DNA from: Gemmatimonadales bacterium UBA4456
GTDB lineage: Bacteria; Gemmatimonadota; Gemmatimonadetes; Longimicrobiales; Gaopeijiaceae
Direction of reading: 5' to 3'
DNA length: 64,000 bases
NCBI GenBank assembly: GCA_002390225.1
Contig: DGOW01000101.1
Span: 665-64,664, forward strand
Below, piece by piece: positions 16,129 to 24,960 of this stretch. A program made the position numbers and the translations under genes. The notes beneath the pieces are model-generated. The model was not told the origin of the DNA and made no database searches. It was given only the letters and a program-made list of their open reading frames with translations. How positions within the stretch are numbered: position 1 is the first letter of the stretch; each line of letters starts with the position of its first letter.

Positions 16129-18717
16129 ATGTTGAAGACGCTATTGAGTATGGGTGCGATCGCCGCCCTCATCTTTCCCACGCTACCCTCCGCGGTCCTT
16201 GGCCAGTCGGTCGATCCGCAGGCAGTCCTGGCGGACAAGAGTTTCGTCGCCCCGACTAATGACATCGCGGACATGGTGCTGGCGCCCCGGTACCTGAACG
16301 TGAACCTGACGAACGTCAGTCCCGACAAGCGCTGGTTCGTCAATGAGGTCGGAGACGGTCCCGTCACGATGGATCGCTTTTCTAAGGACTTCGACGAGCT
16401 TGGCGGCGTATTCATCGACTACACGGCGAATCGCCATCGGAATCTGACGATCCGGACGAACATAGGTCTCACCGTGATCTCGGCCCTAGACGGGTCGGTG
16501 ACGGAGGTCGATGTGCCGGGTGGCGCCCGGGTCTCGAACGCGACCTGGTCACCCGACGGCAAACGACTCGCATTCTACGTCCACACGGATGAAGAGACAC
16601 ACATCTATGTCGCCGACCCCTCTGACGGAGACAGCCGTCGCGTTACGAGTCGACCTGTGCTCGCCACGATGGTCACCGGCTTCGAGTGGACCAGCGACAG
16701 TCAGGAGATCGCCACGGTTCTCGTGCCGGACGACAGGAGCGCCCGGCCACTTCCGTCGCGCATCCCAACCGGTCCACAGGTGAAGCAGACCGAAGAAGGT
16801 GAGAACATGCTTCGCACCTACGCGAGCCTGATGGCGACGCCCTACGACGAGGAACTCCTCGAGTGGCATACGACGGGCCAGCTCGCGGTGATCGACGCCG
16901 ATAGTCGGGACGTGACCGAGATCGGTGCCCCGTCGATGATCACCACCTTCGATTTCTCTCCGACCGGCCAGCATGCGCGCGTCGAGACGATGAAGAAGCC
17001 ATTCAGCTACGTCGTCCCGGTACGAAGCTTCGGCCACGTGGAAGAAGTGTGGGACAGGAACGGCACGGCACTGGTTCAGCTCGCAGAGGAAGACACGCAG
17101 ACGGGTCTCGACGGTAATCTTCCGACGGCACCCGGCGTGGGTGGAGAGTCAGATGAGCCCGATCGCCGCGACCTCGCGTGGCGAGCCGACGGCGCTGGAC
17201 TGACCTTCCTTCAGGAAGAGGCGGCAGAAAGAGATGAAGACGAAGCTGAGGATGACGATCGGGACAGCACCACGGACCGCGTCATGCTCTGGGCTCCCCC
17301 CTTCGATGATGCCTCCGCCTCCGTCGTATACGAGACGGAGTCTCGGATGTCCGCTCATCGATTCAATGCGGCCCACTCGATGCTGTTCGTTACTGAGCGT
17401 CCGCGAAACGGCGGTGGCCGCACCGCTGCCAGCGGCACGGTAACAGAGTACGCTGTCGACCTCTTGACCCCCGAGACGACGTTCACGGTCGTCGAGTACG
17501 AGTCGGACGACTTCTACGCCAACCCGGGCTCGCTCATCAACGAAGGTGGGCGGGTGCCTGCCAACAACCGGTTCGGTGGGGGAGGCGGCGAGGCGCAGGT
17601 CGTGGAGACGTCGGCCGATGGCACTGCCGTCTTCCTGTTTGGCAGCGAGTACAACGAAGACCCGATGCTCGAGAGTCCGAAGAACTTCATCGATCGTGTC
17701 GACATCCGGTCCGGTGATAAGACCAGGGTGTTCGAGGCCGACAACGACGGCGAGTACAATAGGGTCGTCTCGGTCCTCGACGCAGACGCCGCATCGTTTG
17801 TCGTCGCGCGGGAGTCCCCGACTGAAATCGCGCAGTCACATCGGGTCGACAATGGCCAGATGACCCAGCTGACGAATAACCTCGACTACACGCCGCAGAT
17901 GACGAACGCGCCGCGGCAGCGGTTCACGGTGGAGCGTCCGGACGGCTTCCGATTCCTCGTGAATGTGACGCTGCCGCCGGGCTATCAGCAGGGCACGCGC
18001 CTGCCCGCGATGTTCTGGTTCTATCCGCGCGAATACACCGACCAGGAGAGCTACGACGAGCGCGGACGCACCTACAACAAAGATGCATTCCCGAACTTCG
18101 GCACCCGCTCGATGCAGTATCTGGTGCAGCTCGGGTACGCCGTGGTCGAGCCCGACGCCCCCATCGTCGGCAAGGCCGGCCAGATGAACAACAACTACGA
18201 GCACGACCTGCGAAACAACCTCGCGGCGGTGATCGACGAATTGGATCGGCGAGAGCTGGTTGACCGTCAGAGGTTGGGGATCGGTGGACACTCATATGGC
18301 TCCTTCTCGACCGCGAACGCCATGGTCCACACACCATTCTTCAAGGCCGGAATCGCAGGCGACGGCAACTTCAACCGCACGCTGACCCCGCTCATGTTTC
18401 AGAGCGAGCGTCGCGTCTTCTGGGATGCAAAAGACGTCTACACGTCCATGTCGCCGTTTTTCCACGCCAACAACATGACCGGCGCGCTCCTCATCTATCA
18501 CGGAATGATGGATCAGAACGTCGGAACGGCACTCGATCACGCCCCTCGCATGTTCCACGCGCTTAACGGGCTGGATAAGGAGGCCTCCATGTACCTCTAT
18601 CCGTACGAGGACCACGGGCCTGCAAGCCGCCGGACGCTGCTGGACCTGTGGGGCCGCTGGACGGCATGGCTCGATGTCCACCTGCGGGACGCTGGAGACA
18701 AGCCGGTCACCCAATAA
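16129..18717 (+). CDS. Secreted S9-family peptidase (prolyl oligopeptidase-like)
   Basis: An 862-residue exported serine peptidase. The N-terminal signal ends near AVLGQS. A beta-propeller fills residues about 60-600 (ATWSPDGKRLAFYV and similar blades), with an acidic insertion near residues 365-385. The C-terminal alpha/beta-hydrolase domain carries nucleophile S722 in GGHSYGS, D795 in GMMDQN and H829 in YEDHGP, a complete catalytic triad in the order expected for clan SC family S9. The domain includes FYPREYTDQESYDERGRT, which suggests the large, less-studied S9 subgroup often called glutamyl/prolyl oligopeptidase-like; specificity cannot be assigned. GGAGA precedes the ATG. Preferred action is on oligopeptides rather than intact proteins, by analogy with the family. 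Confidence 0.88.
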   Translation: MLKTLLSMGAIAALIFPTLPSAVLGQSVDPQAVLADKSFVAPTNDIADMVLAPRYLNVNLTNVSPDKRWFVNEVGDGPVTMDRFSKDFDELGGVFIDYTANRHRNLTIRTNIGLTVISALDGSVTEVDVPGGARVSNATWSPDGKRLAFYVHTDEETHIYVADPSDGDSRRVTSRPVLATMVTGFEWTSDSQEIATVLVPDDRSARPLPSRIPTGPQVKQTEEGENMLRTYASLMATPYDEELLEWHTTGQLAVIDADSRDVTEIGAPSMITTFDFSPTGQHARVETMKKPFSYVVPVRSFGHVEEVWDRNGTALVQLAEEDTQTGLDGNLPTAPGVGGESDEPDRRDLAWRADGAGLTFLQEEAAERDEDEAEDDDRDSTTDRVMLWAPPFDDASASVVYETESRMSAHRFNAAHSMLFVTERPRNGGGRTAASGTVTEYAVDLLTPETTFTVVEYESDDFYANPGSLINEGGRVPANNRFGGGGGEAQVVETSADGTAVFLFGSEYNEDPMLESPKNFIDRVDIRSGDKTRVFEADNDGEYNRVVSVLDADAASFVVARESPTEIAQSHRVDNGQMTQLTNNLDYTPQMTNAPRQRFTVERPDGFRFLVNVTLPPGYQQGTRLPAMFWFYPREYTDQESYDERGRTYNKDAFPNFGTRSMQYLVQLGYAVVEPDAPIVGKAGQMNNNYEHDLRNNLAAVIDELDRRELVDRQRLGIGGHSYGSFSTANAMVHTPFFKAGIAGDGNFNRTLTPLMFQSERRVFWDAKDVYTSMSPFFHANNMTGALLIYHGMMDQNVGTALDHAPRMFHALNGLDKEASMYLYPYEDHGPASRRTLLDLWGRWTAWLDVHLRDAGDKPVTQ

Positions 18718-18915
18718 CAGGCTTCGTCGTCACACCGACTGGCCCGACGCGAAGGGGAGACGATGAAGGTGGAGTAAGAACGGCAGACTCAAGCGGATGC
18801 CAAGGATCTCCCGGTCGTGCCTGATTCGAACTGACGAACACGAGTTGGAAATCGACTGGCGGAGGTTCCGCGAACTCGAGGTCCCGCGCTGACGGATGCT
18901 CCAGCCTCAGCAAGA

Positions 18916-18952
18916 CGAAACCCCACCCGGAAAAACCGGGTGGGGTTTTCGT
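18916..18952 (+). terminator. Strong intrinsic terminator
   Basis: CGAAACCCCACCCGG pairs with CCGGGTGGGGTTTTCG around an AAAAA loop, giving a stem of about 15 pairs with T-rich sequence at the 3' side and A-rich at the 5' side, so it could work in both directions. It lies about 200 bases after the S9 peptidase stop and 56 bases before the next gene, and should insulate the two. Confidence 0.85.
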
Positions 18953-19007
18953 TTGCACCCACGTCACCCACAATGGCGTCTCGACCATTCCCTGACCGGA
19001 TTCTTCG

Positions 19008-20717
19008 ATGCCGCATTTCGTCTTCCGCACGCGCCCTGACTCCGATGCTCGCTCACCTGCGCGCGGCAGGCCCGGCATTCTCGTGGCAGCGTCGCTAATG
19101 ATCGCTGCTGCCGGCGTGATGCCCACCCATGCAAAGGGCCAGGTCGACTCCGATATCGCAGCACGCGTCGATGAGGTCTTCTCCCAGTGGGATACCGAGA
19201 TGTCCCCCGGATGCGCCGTGGGCGTGACGCAGAACGGAGAGACGCTGCTCGAACGCGCGTACGGTATGGCCGACCTCGAGTGGGGCATCCCGAACACACC
19301 GGAGACGATCTTCGAGGGAGGATCGGTCTCGAAGCAGTTCACGGCCGCGGCGGTGAGCCTGCTCGTGCTCGATGGCGTGCTTTCGCTGGATGACGACGTC
19401 CGCGAGTGGGTGCCTGAGCTTCCCGACTACGGCCACACCATCACGCTGCACCATCTCATGACCCACACGAGCGGTCTGCGTGACTGGGGAAGCGTAGCCT
19501 CCATTTCCGGGTGGGGCCGTGAAGATCGTGCTCATGATCACGACGACGTCGTCGACATCCTGAGTCGACAGACCGAACTCAACTTCGAACCCGGGCTCGA
19601 ATACTCCTATAGCAACAGCGGATACAACCTGCTTGCCGTGGTCGTGGACCGTGCGAGCGGCATGCCGTTCGCGGATTTTTCCAAGACACGACTCTTCGAG
19701 CCTGCGGGCATGATGAACACGCAGTGGCGGGACAACTACCGTCGGATTGTTCGGGGCCGGTCCTCTGCGTACAACCGCACCGAGGACGGCTGGGAGATCA
19801 ATCGGCCGGTGGAGTACGTGCACGGAAACGGAGGTATCCTGACCACGGTCCGAGATCTCGGTACGTGGAACCAGGTCCTCACGACCGGTGGTCCGTGGGG
19901 CCAGGCCTTCCTGGGATTGATGCTCCGGCCTGGCGTCCTGAATGACGGCTCGGAGATCAACTATGCGGGCGGCCTGATGGTTTCCCCACTTGAAAACGTG
20001 CAGTCCGTGAGTCATACGGGCTCTACGGCCGGCTACCGGGCCTACCTCAGCCGCTTTCCCGAGCAGGGACTCTCCGTAGCCATGCTGTGTAACGCATCCA
20101 ACGTCTCCACCGGTGGCAACGGCGGACGTGTCGCCCGAGCATTCCTTGGCGACGCGGTGCAGGACAGCGATACACCCGACTTCCGGGCCGAGTCTACCGG
20201 CTTCGATCTCCAGCCGTTCGTCGGCCTTTATCGGGAACCCATGACCGGTGGTCCGCTACAGATCGAGATGCGCGATGGCGTGCTCTATTCTGGTGCGACG
20301 CCACTTCTCCCCCTCTCGGGCTCGGAGTTCCAGGTCGGCTCCGGTGATCGGCGATACGTCTTCGAGCGTTACGGCGGCACCGTCGTTGGCTTCCAGGTCG
20401 AGGACTGGCAGTACTCGGATCGTCGCTACGACCGCGTTACCGCATGGTCACCGACTCCGTCTGAACTCCGTGCCTTCGAGGGTGAGTTCAGAAGCGAAGA
20501 CGCAGAAACGACCTTCCGGGTGACCGCCACCGAGAACGGGCTCGAACTCTGGCAGCGCCCTAACGACACGATCGAGGTGCGGCCCGTTTACGATGATGCC
20601 TTTCGGTCCGGCGGTCGGATCGTGCGCTTCCGACGGGACGGCTCCGGCCGGGTGACCGAATTGGCGCTCAGTATCGGGCGGGTGTACGACATGCGGTTTG
20701 CGCGCATGGAGGGCTGA
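19008..20717 (+). CDS. Secreted serine hydrolase, beta-lactamase class C/CubicO type
   Basis: A 569-residue exported hydrolase. An N-terminal positively charged stretch and hydrophobic core (ILVAASLMIAAAGV) precede cleavage near HAKGQ. The penicillin-binding-protein/beta-lactamase motifs are present: S106-V-S-K109 (SxxK), Y201-S-N203 (YxN, in YSNSGYN) and an HTG triad in SVSHTGSTAGYRAYL. These identify a class C-type serine hydrolase (esterase, D-aminopeptidase or similar) rather than a proven beta-lactamase. Residues about 390-569 form an additional beta-rich domain (FVGLYREPM, EFRSEDAETTFRV), as is common in CubicO-like secreted hydrolases with a C-terminal lipocalin-like domain. A neighbour of two S9 peptidases. 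Confidence 0.88.
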   Translation: MPHFVFRTRPDSDARSPARGRPGILVAASLMIAAAGVMPTHAKGQVDSDIAARVDEVFSQWDTEMSPGCAVGVTQNGETLLERAYGMADLEWGIPNTPETIFEGGSVSKQFTAAAVSLLVLDGVLSLDDDVREWVPELPDYGHTITLHHLMTHTSGLRDWGSVASISGWGREDRAHDHDDVVDILSRQTELNFEPGLEYSYSNSGYNLLAVVVDRASGMPFADFSKTRLFEPAGMMNTQWRDNYRRIVRGRSSAYNRTEDGWEINRPVEYVHGNGGILTTVRDLGTWNQVLTTGGPWGQAFLGLMLRPGVLNDGSEINYAGGLMVSPLENVQSVSHTGSTAGYRAYLSRFPEQGLSVAMLCNASNVSTGGNGGRVARAFLGDAVQDSDTPDFRAESTGFDLQPFVGLYREPMTGGPLQIEMRDGVLYSGATPLLPLSGSEFQVGSGDRRYVFERYGGTVVGFQVEDWQYSDRRYDRVTAWSPTPSELRAFEGEFRSEDAETTFRVTATENGLELWQRPNDTIEVRPVYDDAFRSGGRIVRFRRDGSGRVTELALSIGRVYDMRFARMEG

Positions 20718-20827
20718 CGGGCCACGGTGCTCTCGGGGCCGTGATCAGCCAGGAGCGGCGGTCAAGCCGCTGGTGGTTCCCATTGGCTCCGGATACTTTC
20801 GCCGCCTCTTGCCTGGAGGCGACCACG

Positions 20828-22873
20828 ATGAAAACGCGTATGTCCCTACCCCGCGCTGCATTGACCCCGATCATCACTCTGGCGGTGCTCGGAGGGCACA
20901 CCTCGCTCGACGGTCAGGAGACGGTCCGTCTGTCGCTGGATCACTACATGAATCTGGAGACCGTATCCGGCCCTCAGATCTCCCCCGACGGATCGCGGAT
21001 CGTCTATACGCGCAGCTGGTTCGACATGGTGAACGACCGGCGTGAGTCGTCGTTGTGGATGATGGATACTGATGGGTCGCGCAGCCGGCATCTGCTCGAA
21101 GGAGGTGGCGCTCTATGGTCACCCGATGGGACGCGGATCCTGTTCACGGCGCCCGGCGAGCCAGGAGGTGCACAGATCCATGTTCGCTGGATGGACGCGG
21201 AGGGTGCGACGTCACAGATCACACGCCTGCAGAATGGACCGGGCAACGTTCGTTGGTCTCCGGACGGCAACTGGATCGCCTTCACCAGCCGCGTGGGCAG
21301 TCGGGCCGATTTCGCGGGTGTCACGTTACCCGATCGCCCAGACGGTGCGCAGTGGACCCCCGGGCCGAAGATCGTCGAGCGGGCCGGATACAAGCGTGAT
21401 CGTGCAGGGTACGTTGACACCGGTTGGACGCACCTCTTCGTAGTTCCAGCTGAGGGTGGTACGCCCCGTCAACTGACGCGCGGAGACTGGAATCACAACG
21501 GCGTCGCCTGGAGTCCCGACGGGACGGAGATCTACTTCACCTCGTACCGGACCGAAGACTGGGACGCGCCGGAGCACTGGCAGGAATCGGACGTCTACGC
21601 AGTTCAGGTCAGCTCGGGCGACATCAGCCGGCTCACCGATAAGCGGGGTGGTGACGGATCTCCAGTACCGTCGCCTGATGGGTCTTTCATCGCCTACATC
21701 TCGGGCGACGAGCATCAGGACACATACCGAAACTCCCGCATCCATGTCATGAATCGCGACGGATCTGGGCAGCGCAGCATCTCGGGGGAGTACGACCGCC
21801 AGGCGGGTGGCCTCATGTGGTCGCCGGACGGGAGCGGCCTGTACTTCAACGTGTCTCGCGAAGGGTACCGGAGCCTCCACTTCGTCTCGGTGGACGGAGG
21901 TGTGGATCAGGTCACGGAGGGTAACCGCCTGATGACGCTATCGTCGTTTTCGGACGACGGTATGGCAGTGGGCACCATCACGAGCGCATACGAGCCGGGC
22001 GATCTTTACCGCTGGAGGCTGAACGCACCGGAAGATCCCATGCGCCTGACCGAGGTGAACGCCGACATGATGCACGACGTCGTCCTCGGCGAGGTCGAGG
22101 AAATCTGGTATCCCTCCGCCCCGTTTGACATTCAGGGTTGGATCGTGAAGCCGCCGGATTTCGACCCCGAGCGGGAATACCCGCTCATGCTCGCCATCCA
22201 CGGCGGTCCGCACGGCATGTACAATGGGGGCTTCAACTTCGCCTTCCAGGAGCACGCGGCGAATGACTACGTCGTCCTCTACACGAATCCACGTGGCTCG
22301 ACCGGGTACGGCACCGAATTTGCGAACGCCATCCAAAACGACTATCCCGGCGTCGACATGCAAGACCTGATGCGCGGCGTGGACTACATGCTCGAGACAG
22401 GGTACATCGACGAGGACAACCTGTTCGTGTACGGCTGCTCAGGTGGCGGTATCCTGACGACATACATCGTCGGCAATACCGACCGCTTCACCGCCGCCTC
22501 CGCCAACTGCCCGATCGTGAACTGGATGTCTGCCATGGGCACATCCGACGCGATCGGCTACATGCGCACCTTCGATGTCCCGTTCTGGGAGGATCCGACC
22601 GAGTGGATCGACCGCTCGTCGATCTTCTACGTGGGCAACGTGACCACGCCTACGATGCTGATGACCGGAGAGCGGGATCTGCGCACACCGATGGGCCAGA
22701 CCGAGGAGTATTACCAGGCGCTGCAGTATGTCGATGTACCCACGGTCATGGTCCGATTCCAGGATGAATGGCATGGAACCGGGTCACGTCCCTCGAACTT
22801 CATGAGAACACAACTGTATCTTCGGAAGTGGTGGGAGAAGTGGGGCACCCACGATGCCAGACTTGTGAGTTGA
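20828..22873 (+). CDS. Secreted S9-family peptidase (acylaminoacyl-peptidase/DPP-like)
   Basis: A 681-residue exported serine peptidase. The start at 20828 is set by GGAGG eight bases upstream and the signal-like MKTRMSLPRAALTPIITLAV; the open frame begins further upstream at 20741. A WD/PD40 propeller occupies residues about 35-400 (ISPDGSRIVYTRSW, WSPDGNWIAFTS, WSPDGTEIYFTS). The hydrolase domain has the oxyanion/loop sequence AIHGGPHGMYNGGF and TNPRGSTGYG, nucleophile S538 in GCSGGG, Asp in TGERDLRTP and His in DEWHGTG. These are textbook S9C features. A likely role is trimming peptides in the periplasm or outside; it sits 110 bases after the CubicO-type hydrolase. Confidence 0.92.
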   Translation: MKTRMSLPRAALTPIITLAVLGGHTSLDGQETVRLSLDHYMNLETVSGPQISPDGSRIVYTRSWFDMVNDRRESSLWMMDTDGSRSRHLLEGGGALWSPDGTRILFTAPGEPGGAQIHVRWMDAEGATSQITRLQNGPGNVRWSPDGNWIAFTSRVGSRADFAGVTLPDRPDGAQWTPGPKIVERAGYKRDRAGYVDTGWTHLFVVPAEGGTPRQLTRGDWNHNGVAWSPDGTEIYFTSYRTEDWDAPEHWQESDVYAVQVSSGDISRLTDKRGGDGSPVPSPDGSFIAYISGDEHQDTYRNSRIHVMNRDGSGQRSISGEYDRQAGGLMWSPDGSGLYFNVSREGYRSLHFVSVDGGVDQVTEGNRLMTLSSFSDDGMAVGTITSAYEPGDLYRWRLNAPEDPMRLTEVNADMMHDVVLGEVEEIWYPSAPFDIQGWIVKPPDFDPEREYPLMLAIHGGPHGMYNGGFNFAFQEHAANDYVVLYTNPRGSTGYGTEFANAIQNDYPGVDMQDLMRGVDYMLETGYIDEDNLFVYGCSGGGILTTYIVGNTDRFTAASANCPIVNWMSAMGTSDAIGYMRTFDVPFWEDPTEWIDRSSIFYVGNVTTPTMLMTGERDLRTPMGQTEEYYQALQYVDVPTVMVRFQDEWHGTGSRPSNFMRTQLYLRKWWEKWGTHDARLVS

Positions 22874-22950
22874 CCGTTCGTCAGACCTTTCCTGAGAAAC
22901 AGATAGCGCTGCGCATGATCCGGACCGATCTTCAAGGGTTCTCCGGTGTA

Positions 22951-22980
22951 TTGCTTCGTCCCGGGCGACTGGTAGAGTTA
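22951..22980 (+). promoter_or_regulatory. Possible sigma-70-type promoter for nadA
   Basis: TTGCTT at 22951-22956 and TAGAGT at 22973-22978 are separated by 16 bases and lie 26-53 bases before the nadA GTG. Both hexamers match the consensus only in part, so this is a suggestion from spacing and position. Confidence 0.25.
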
Positions 22981-23003
22981 CGTCCCGGTTTCGAAATGAA
23001 CTT

Positions 23004-23990
23004 GTGATCGTTTTGAGCACTTCATCGACCCAAATCAGTCCTGCGGAGCGCCTGCGCGGCATCCTCCCCGACGTCGAGATCGCTGCCCTTGCGCCGATCA
23101 TCGAGGAAATCGAGGAGCTGAAAGTCCGCCGCAAGGCAGCGATTCTGGCTCATAACTACATGACGCCGGACATCTTCCATGGCGTCTCGGACCTCCGAGG
23201 CGACTCGCTCGCGCTGGCCCGCATGGCCGCGGAGACCGAAGCCGAGGTCATCGTCATGGCCGGCGTTCACTTCATGGCAGAAACCGCCAAGATCGTGAAC
23301 GAGGAAAAGACCGTCCTCATTCCCGACCTGCGAGCGGGCTGCTCACTGGCTGATGCCATCACCGGCGCGGACGTCCGCCTGCTCAGGGAGCGCTACCCCG
23401 GCGTCCCCGTGGTCACTTATGTGAACACCTCCGCCGACGTGAAGGCCGAGTCAGACATCTGCTGTACCTCGGGCAACGCGGTTCAGGTCGTCGAATCGCT
23501 GGGAACGGACCGCGTGATCTTCCTCCCGGACCAGTATCTCGGGCGCTGGGTCGCGCAAAAAACCGACGTCGAGATCATTCTCTGGGAAGGCGCGTGCGAG
23601 GTGCACGAGCGCTTCACGGCCGAGGAGTTGCGCGGGTACCGGACACTCAATCCGGGCATCCAGATCATTGCGCACCCCGAATGCCCACCCGACGTACTCG
23701 ATGAAGCGGACTTTGTCGGCTCCACAGCCGGAATGATCAACTGGGTGAAGTCGGAGCGTCCCAGACAGGTCGTCATGGTGACCGAGTGCTCGATGAGCGA
23801 CAACGTCGCTGTCGAATCACCAGAGACCGAGTTCCTGCGGCCGTGCAACCTGTGCCCGCACATGAAGCGCATTACCCTGGAAAACATCCGGAACGCGCTG
23901 CGTGACATGAAGAACGAGGTCACGATCGACCCGGCGATCGCCGAGCGGGCTCGCCTGTCCGTCGAGCGAATGCTCGCGGTTCAGGTCTAA
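23004..23990 (+). CDS. nadA: Quinolinate synthase NadA
   Basis: A 328-residue cytoplasmic [4Fe-4S] enzyme that condenses iminoaspartate with dihydroxyacetone phosphate to quinolinate in NAD synthesis. The sequence starts at a GTG. Recognisable blocks are [22 protein letters not shown], the first cluster Cys113 in RAGCSLAD, Cys154 in [38 protein letters not shown] and the last Cys pair C281/C284 in CNLCPHMK. All three cluster positions are retained and length is normal. No nadB for iminoaspartate supply lies in this window. nadC follows directly in another reading frame. Confidence 0.96.
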   Translation: MIVLSTSSTQISPAERLRGILPDVEIAALAPIIEEIEELKVRRKAAILAHNYMTPDIFHGVSDLRGDSLALARMAAETEAEVIVMAGVHFMAETAKIVNEEKTVLIPDLRAGCSLADAITGADVRLLRERYPGVPVVTYVNTSADVKAESDICCTSGNAVQVVESLGTDRVIFLPDQYLGRWVAQKTDVEIILWEGACEVHERFTAEELRGYRTLNPGIQIIAHPECPPDVLDEADFVGSTAGMINWVKSERPRQVVMVTECSMSDNVAVESPETEFLRPCNLCPHMKRITLENIRNALRDMKNEVTIDPAIAERARLSVERMLAVQV

Positions 23991-23992
23991 CG

Positions 23993-24835
23993 CTACCACG
24001 TAAGACCATCGACATCGACGGCTTCCTTTCGTCGGCACTCACCGAAGACCTTGGTGAGCGGGGTGATGTCACGTCCGACGCGACCATCCCTGAAGAGGCC
24101 CAGGCGACGGCACACCTCGTCGCGCGTCAAGCCGGTTGTATCGCCGGACTGGCGGTCGCTCTCCGGTGCTTCGAGCTGCTCGACGACGAGATCGAGATCG
24201 GTGCCCTCACCCAGGACGGCGACGTCGTGTCGGCCGGAACGAGGCTGGCGACCATCCGTGGCGCCGCGCGCAGCATTCTGGCGGCGGAACGACTGGCTCT
24301 GAACCTGCTGGGTCAGTTAAGCGGCGTCGCGACCGCGACCCGGGCGCTCGTCGATCGTGTGGACGGCACTGACGCCCGTGTCATCGACACGCGAAAGACG
24401 GTGCCACTCCTGCGTAGCCTTCAGAAGATGGCCGTGGTGGCCGGGGGTGGTGATAACCACCGCATGGGCCTCCACGATCAGGTGCTGATCAAGGACAACC
24501 ACATCGAGGCCGTGGGATCACCGTCGGAAGCCGTTCGTCGAGCTCGCACCCATGTCGGTGATGAGATGACGGTCGAGGTGGAGATCGAGCGACTGGACGA
24601 TCTCGAGTCGGTCATCGAGGCCGGCGCTGACATCGTCATGCTCGACAATATGGCGCCTGAAGTCATGCGCGAGGCCGTCGAACAGGCGAACGGGCGCGTG
24701 TTGCTCGAGGCATCCGGAGGGATCACGCTGGACACCATCCGCGCCGTCGCCGAATCAGGCGTCGACGTCATCTCGGTGGGTGCTCTCACTCACTCGCCCC
24801 CCGCCCTCGACGTTGCACTGGACTTCGAGAGCTGA
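23993..24835 (+). CDS. nadC: Nicotinate-nucleotide pyrophosphorylase NadC, start codon unclear
   Basis: About 280 residues; converts quinolinate and PRPP to nicotinate mononucleotide, the step after NadA. Strong motifs are ALTEDLGERGDVTSDATI near the N-terminus, ILAAERLALNLLGQLSGVAT, DTRKTVPLLRSLQKMAVVAG, NHRMGLHDQVLIKDNHI, EVEIERLDDL and ASGGITLDTIRA, so the enzyme is complete. The frame carrying the conserved N-terminus has no ATG, GTG or TTG between the end of nadA and codon 24227, and the first such codon (GTG at 24227) would remove about 75 conserved residues. The coordinate given is the approximate beginning of conserved sequence. Possible reasons are a rare start such as AUC or ACG, a -1 shift at the nadA stop, or a sequence error. 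Confidence 0.9.
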   Translation, partial: LPRKTIDIDGFLSSALTEDLGERGDVTSDATIPEEAQATAHLVARQAGCIAGLAVALRCFELLDDEIEIGALTQDGDVVSAGTRLATIRGAARSILAAERLALNLLGQLSGVATATRALVDRVDGTDARVIDTRKTVPLLRSLQKMAVVAGGGDNHRMGLHDQVLIKDNHIEAVGSPSEAVRRARTHVGDEMTVEVEIERLDDLESVIEAGADIVMLDNMAPEVMREAVEQANGRVLLEASGGITLDTIRAVAESGVDVISVGALTHSPPALDVALDFES

Positions 24836-24960
24836 GGCGGAGGACCATAGCAGCCAGTGGGCCGTAATCGGCATCAACTCGGTCGTCGCGTTGTAGGCTG
24901 ATGGGCGCCCACGTAGCTTCACCGCCCACTGTCCTGTAGCCCATCAGAAGGATGTCTCGA

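Noticed and set aside
24227..24835. Short nadC starting at GTG 24227
   Set aside because: It would lack the conserved N-terminal domain that is clearly encoded in the same frame upstream.
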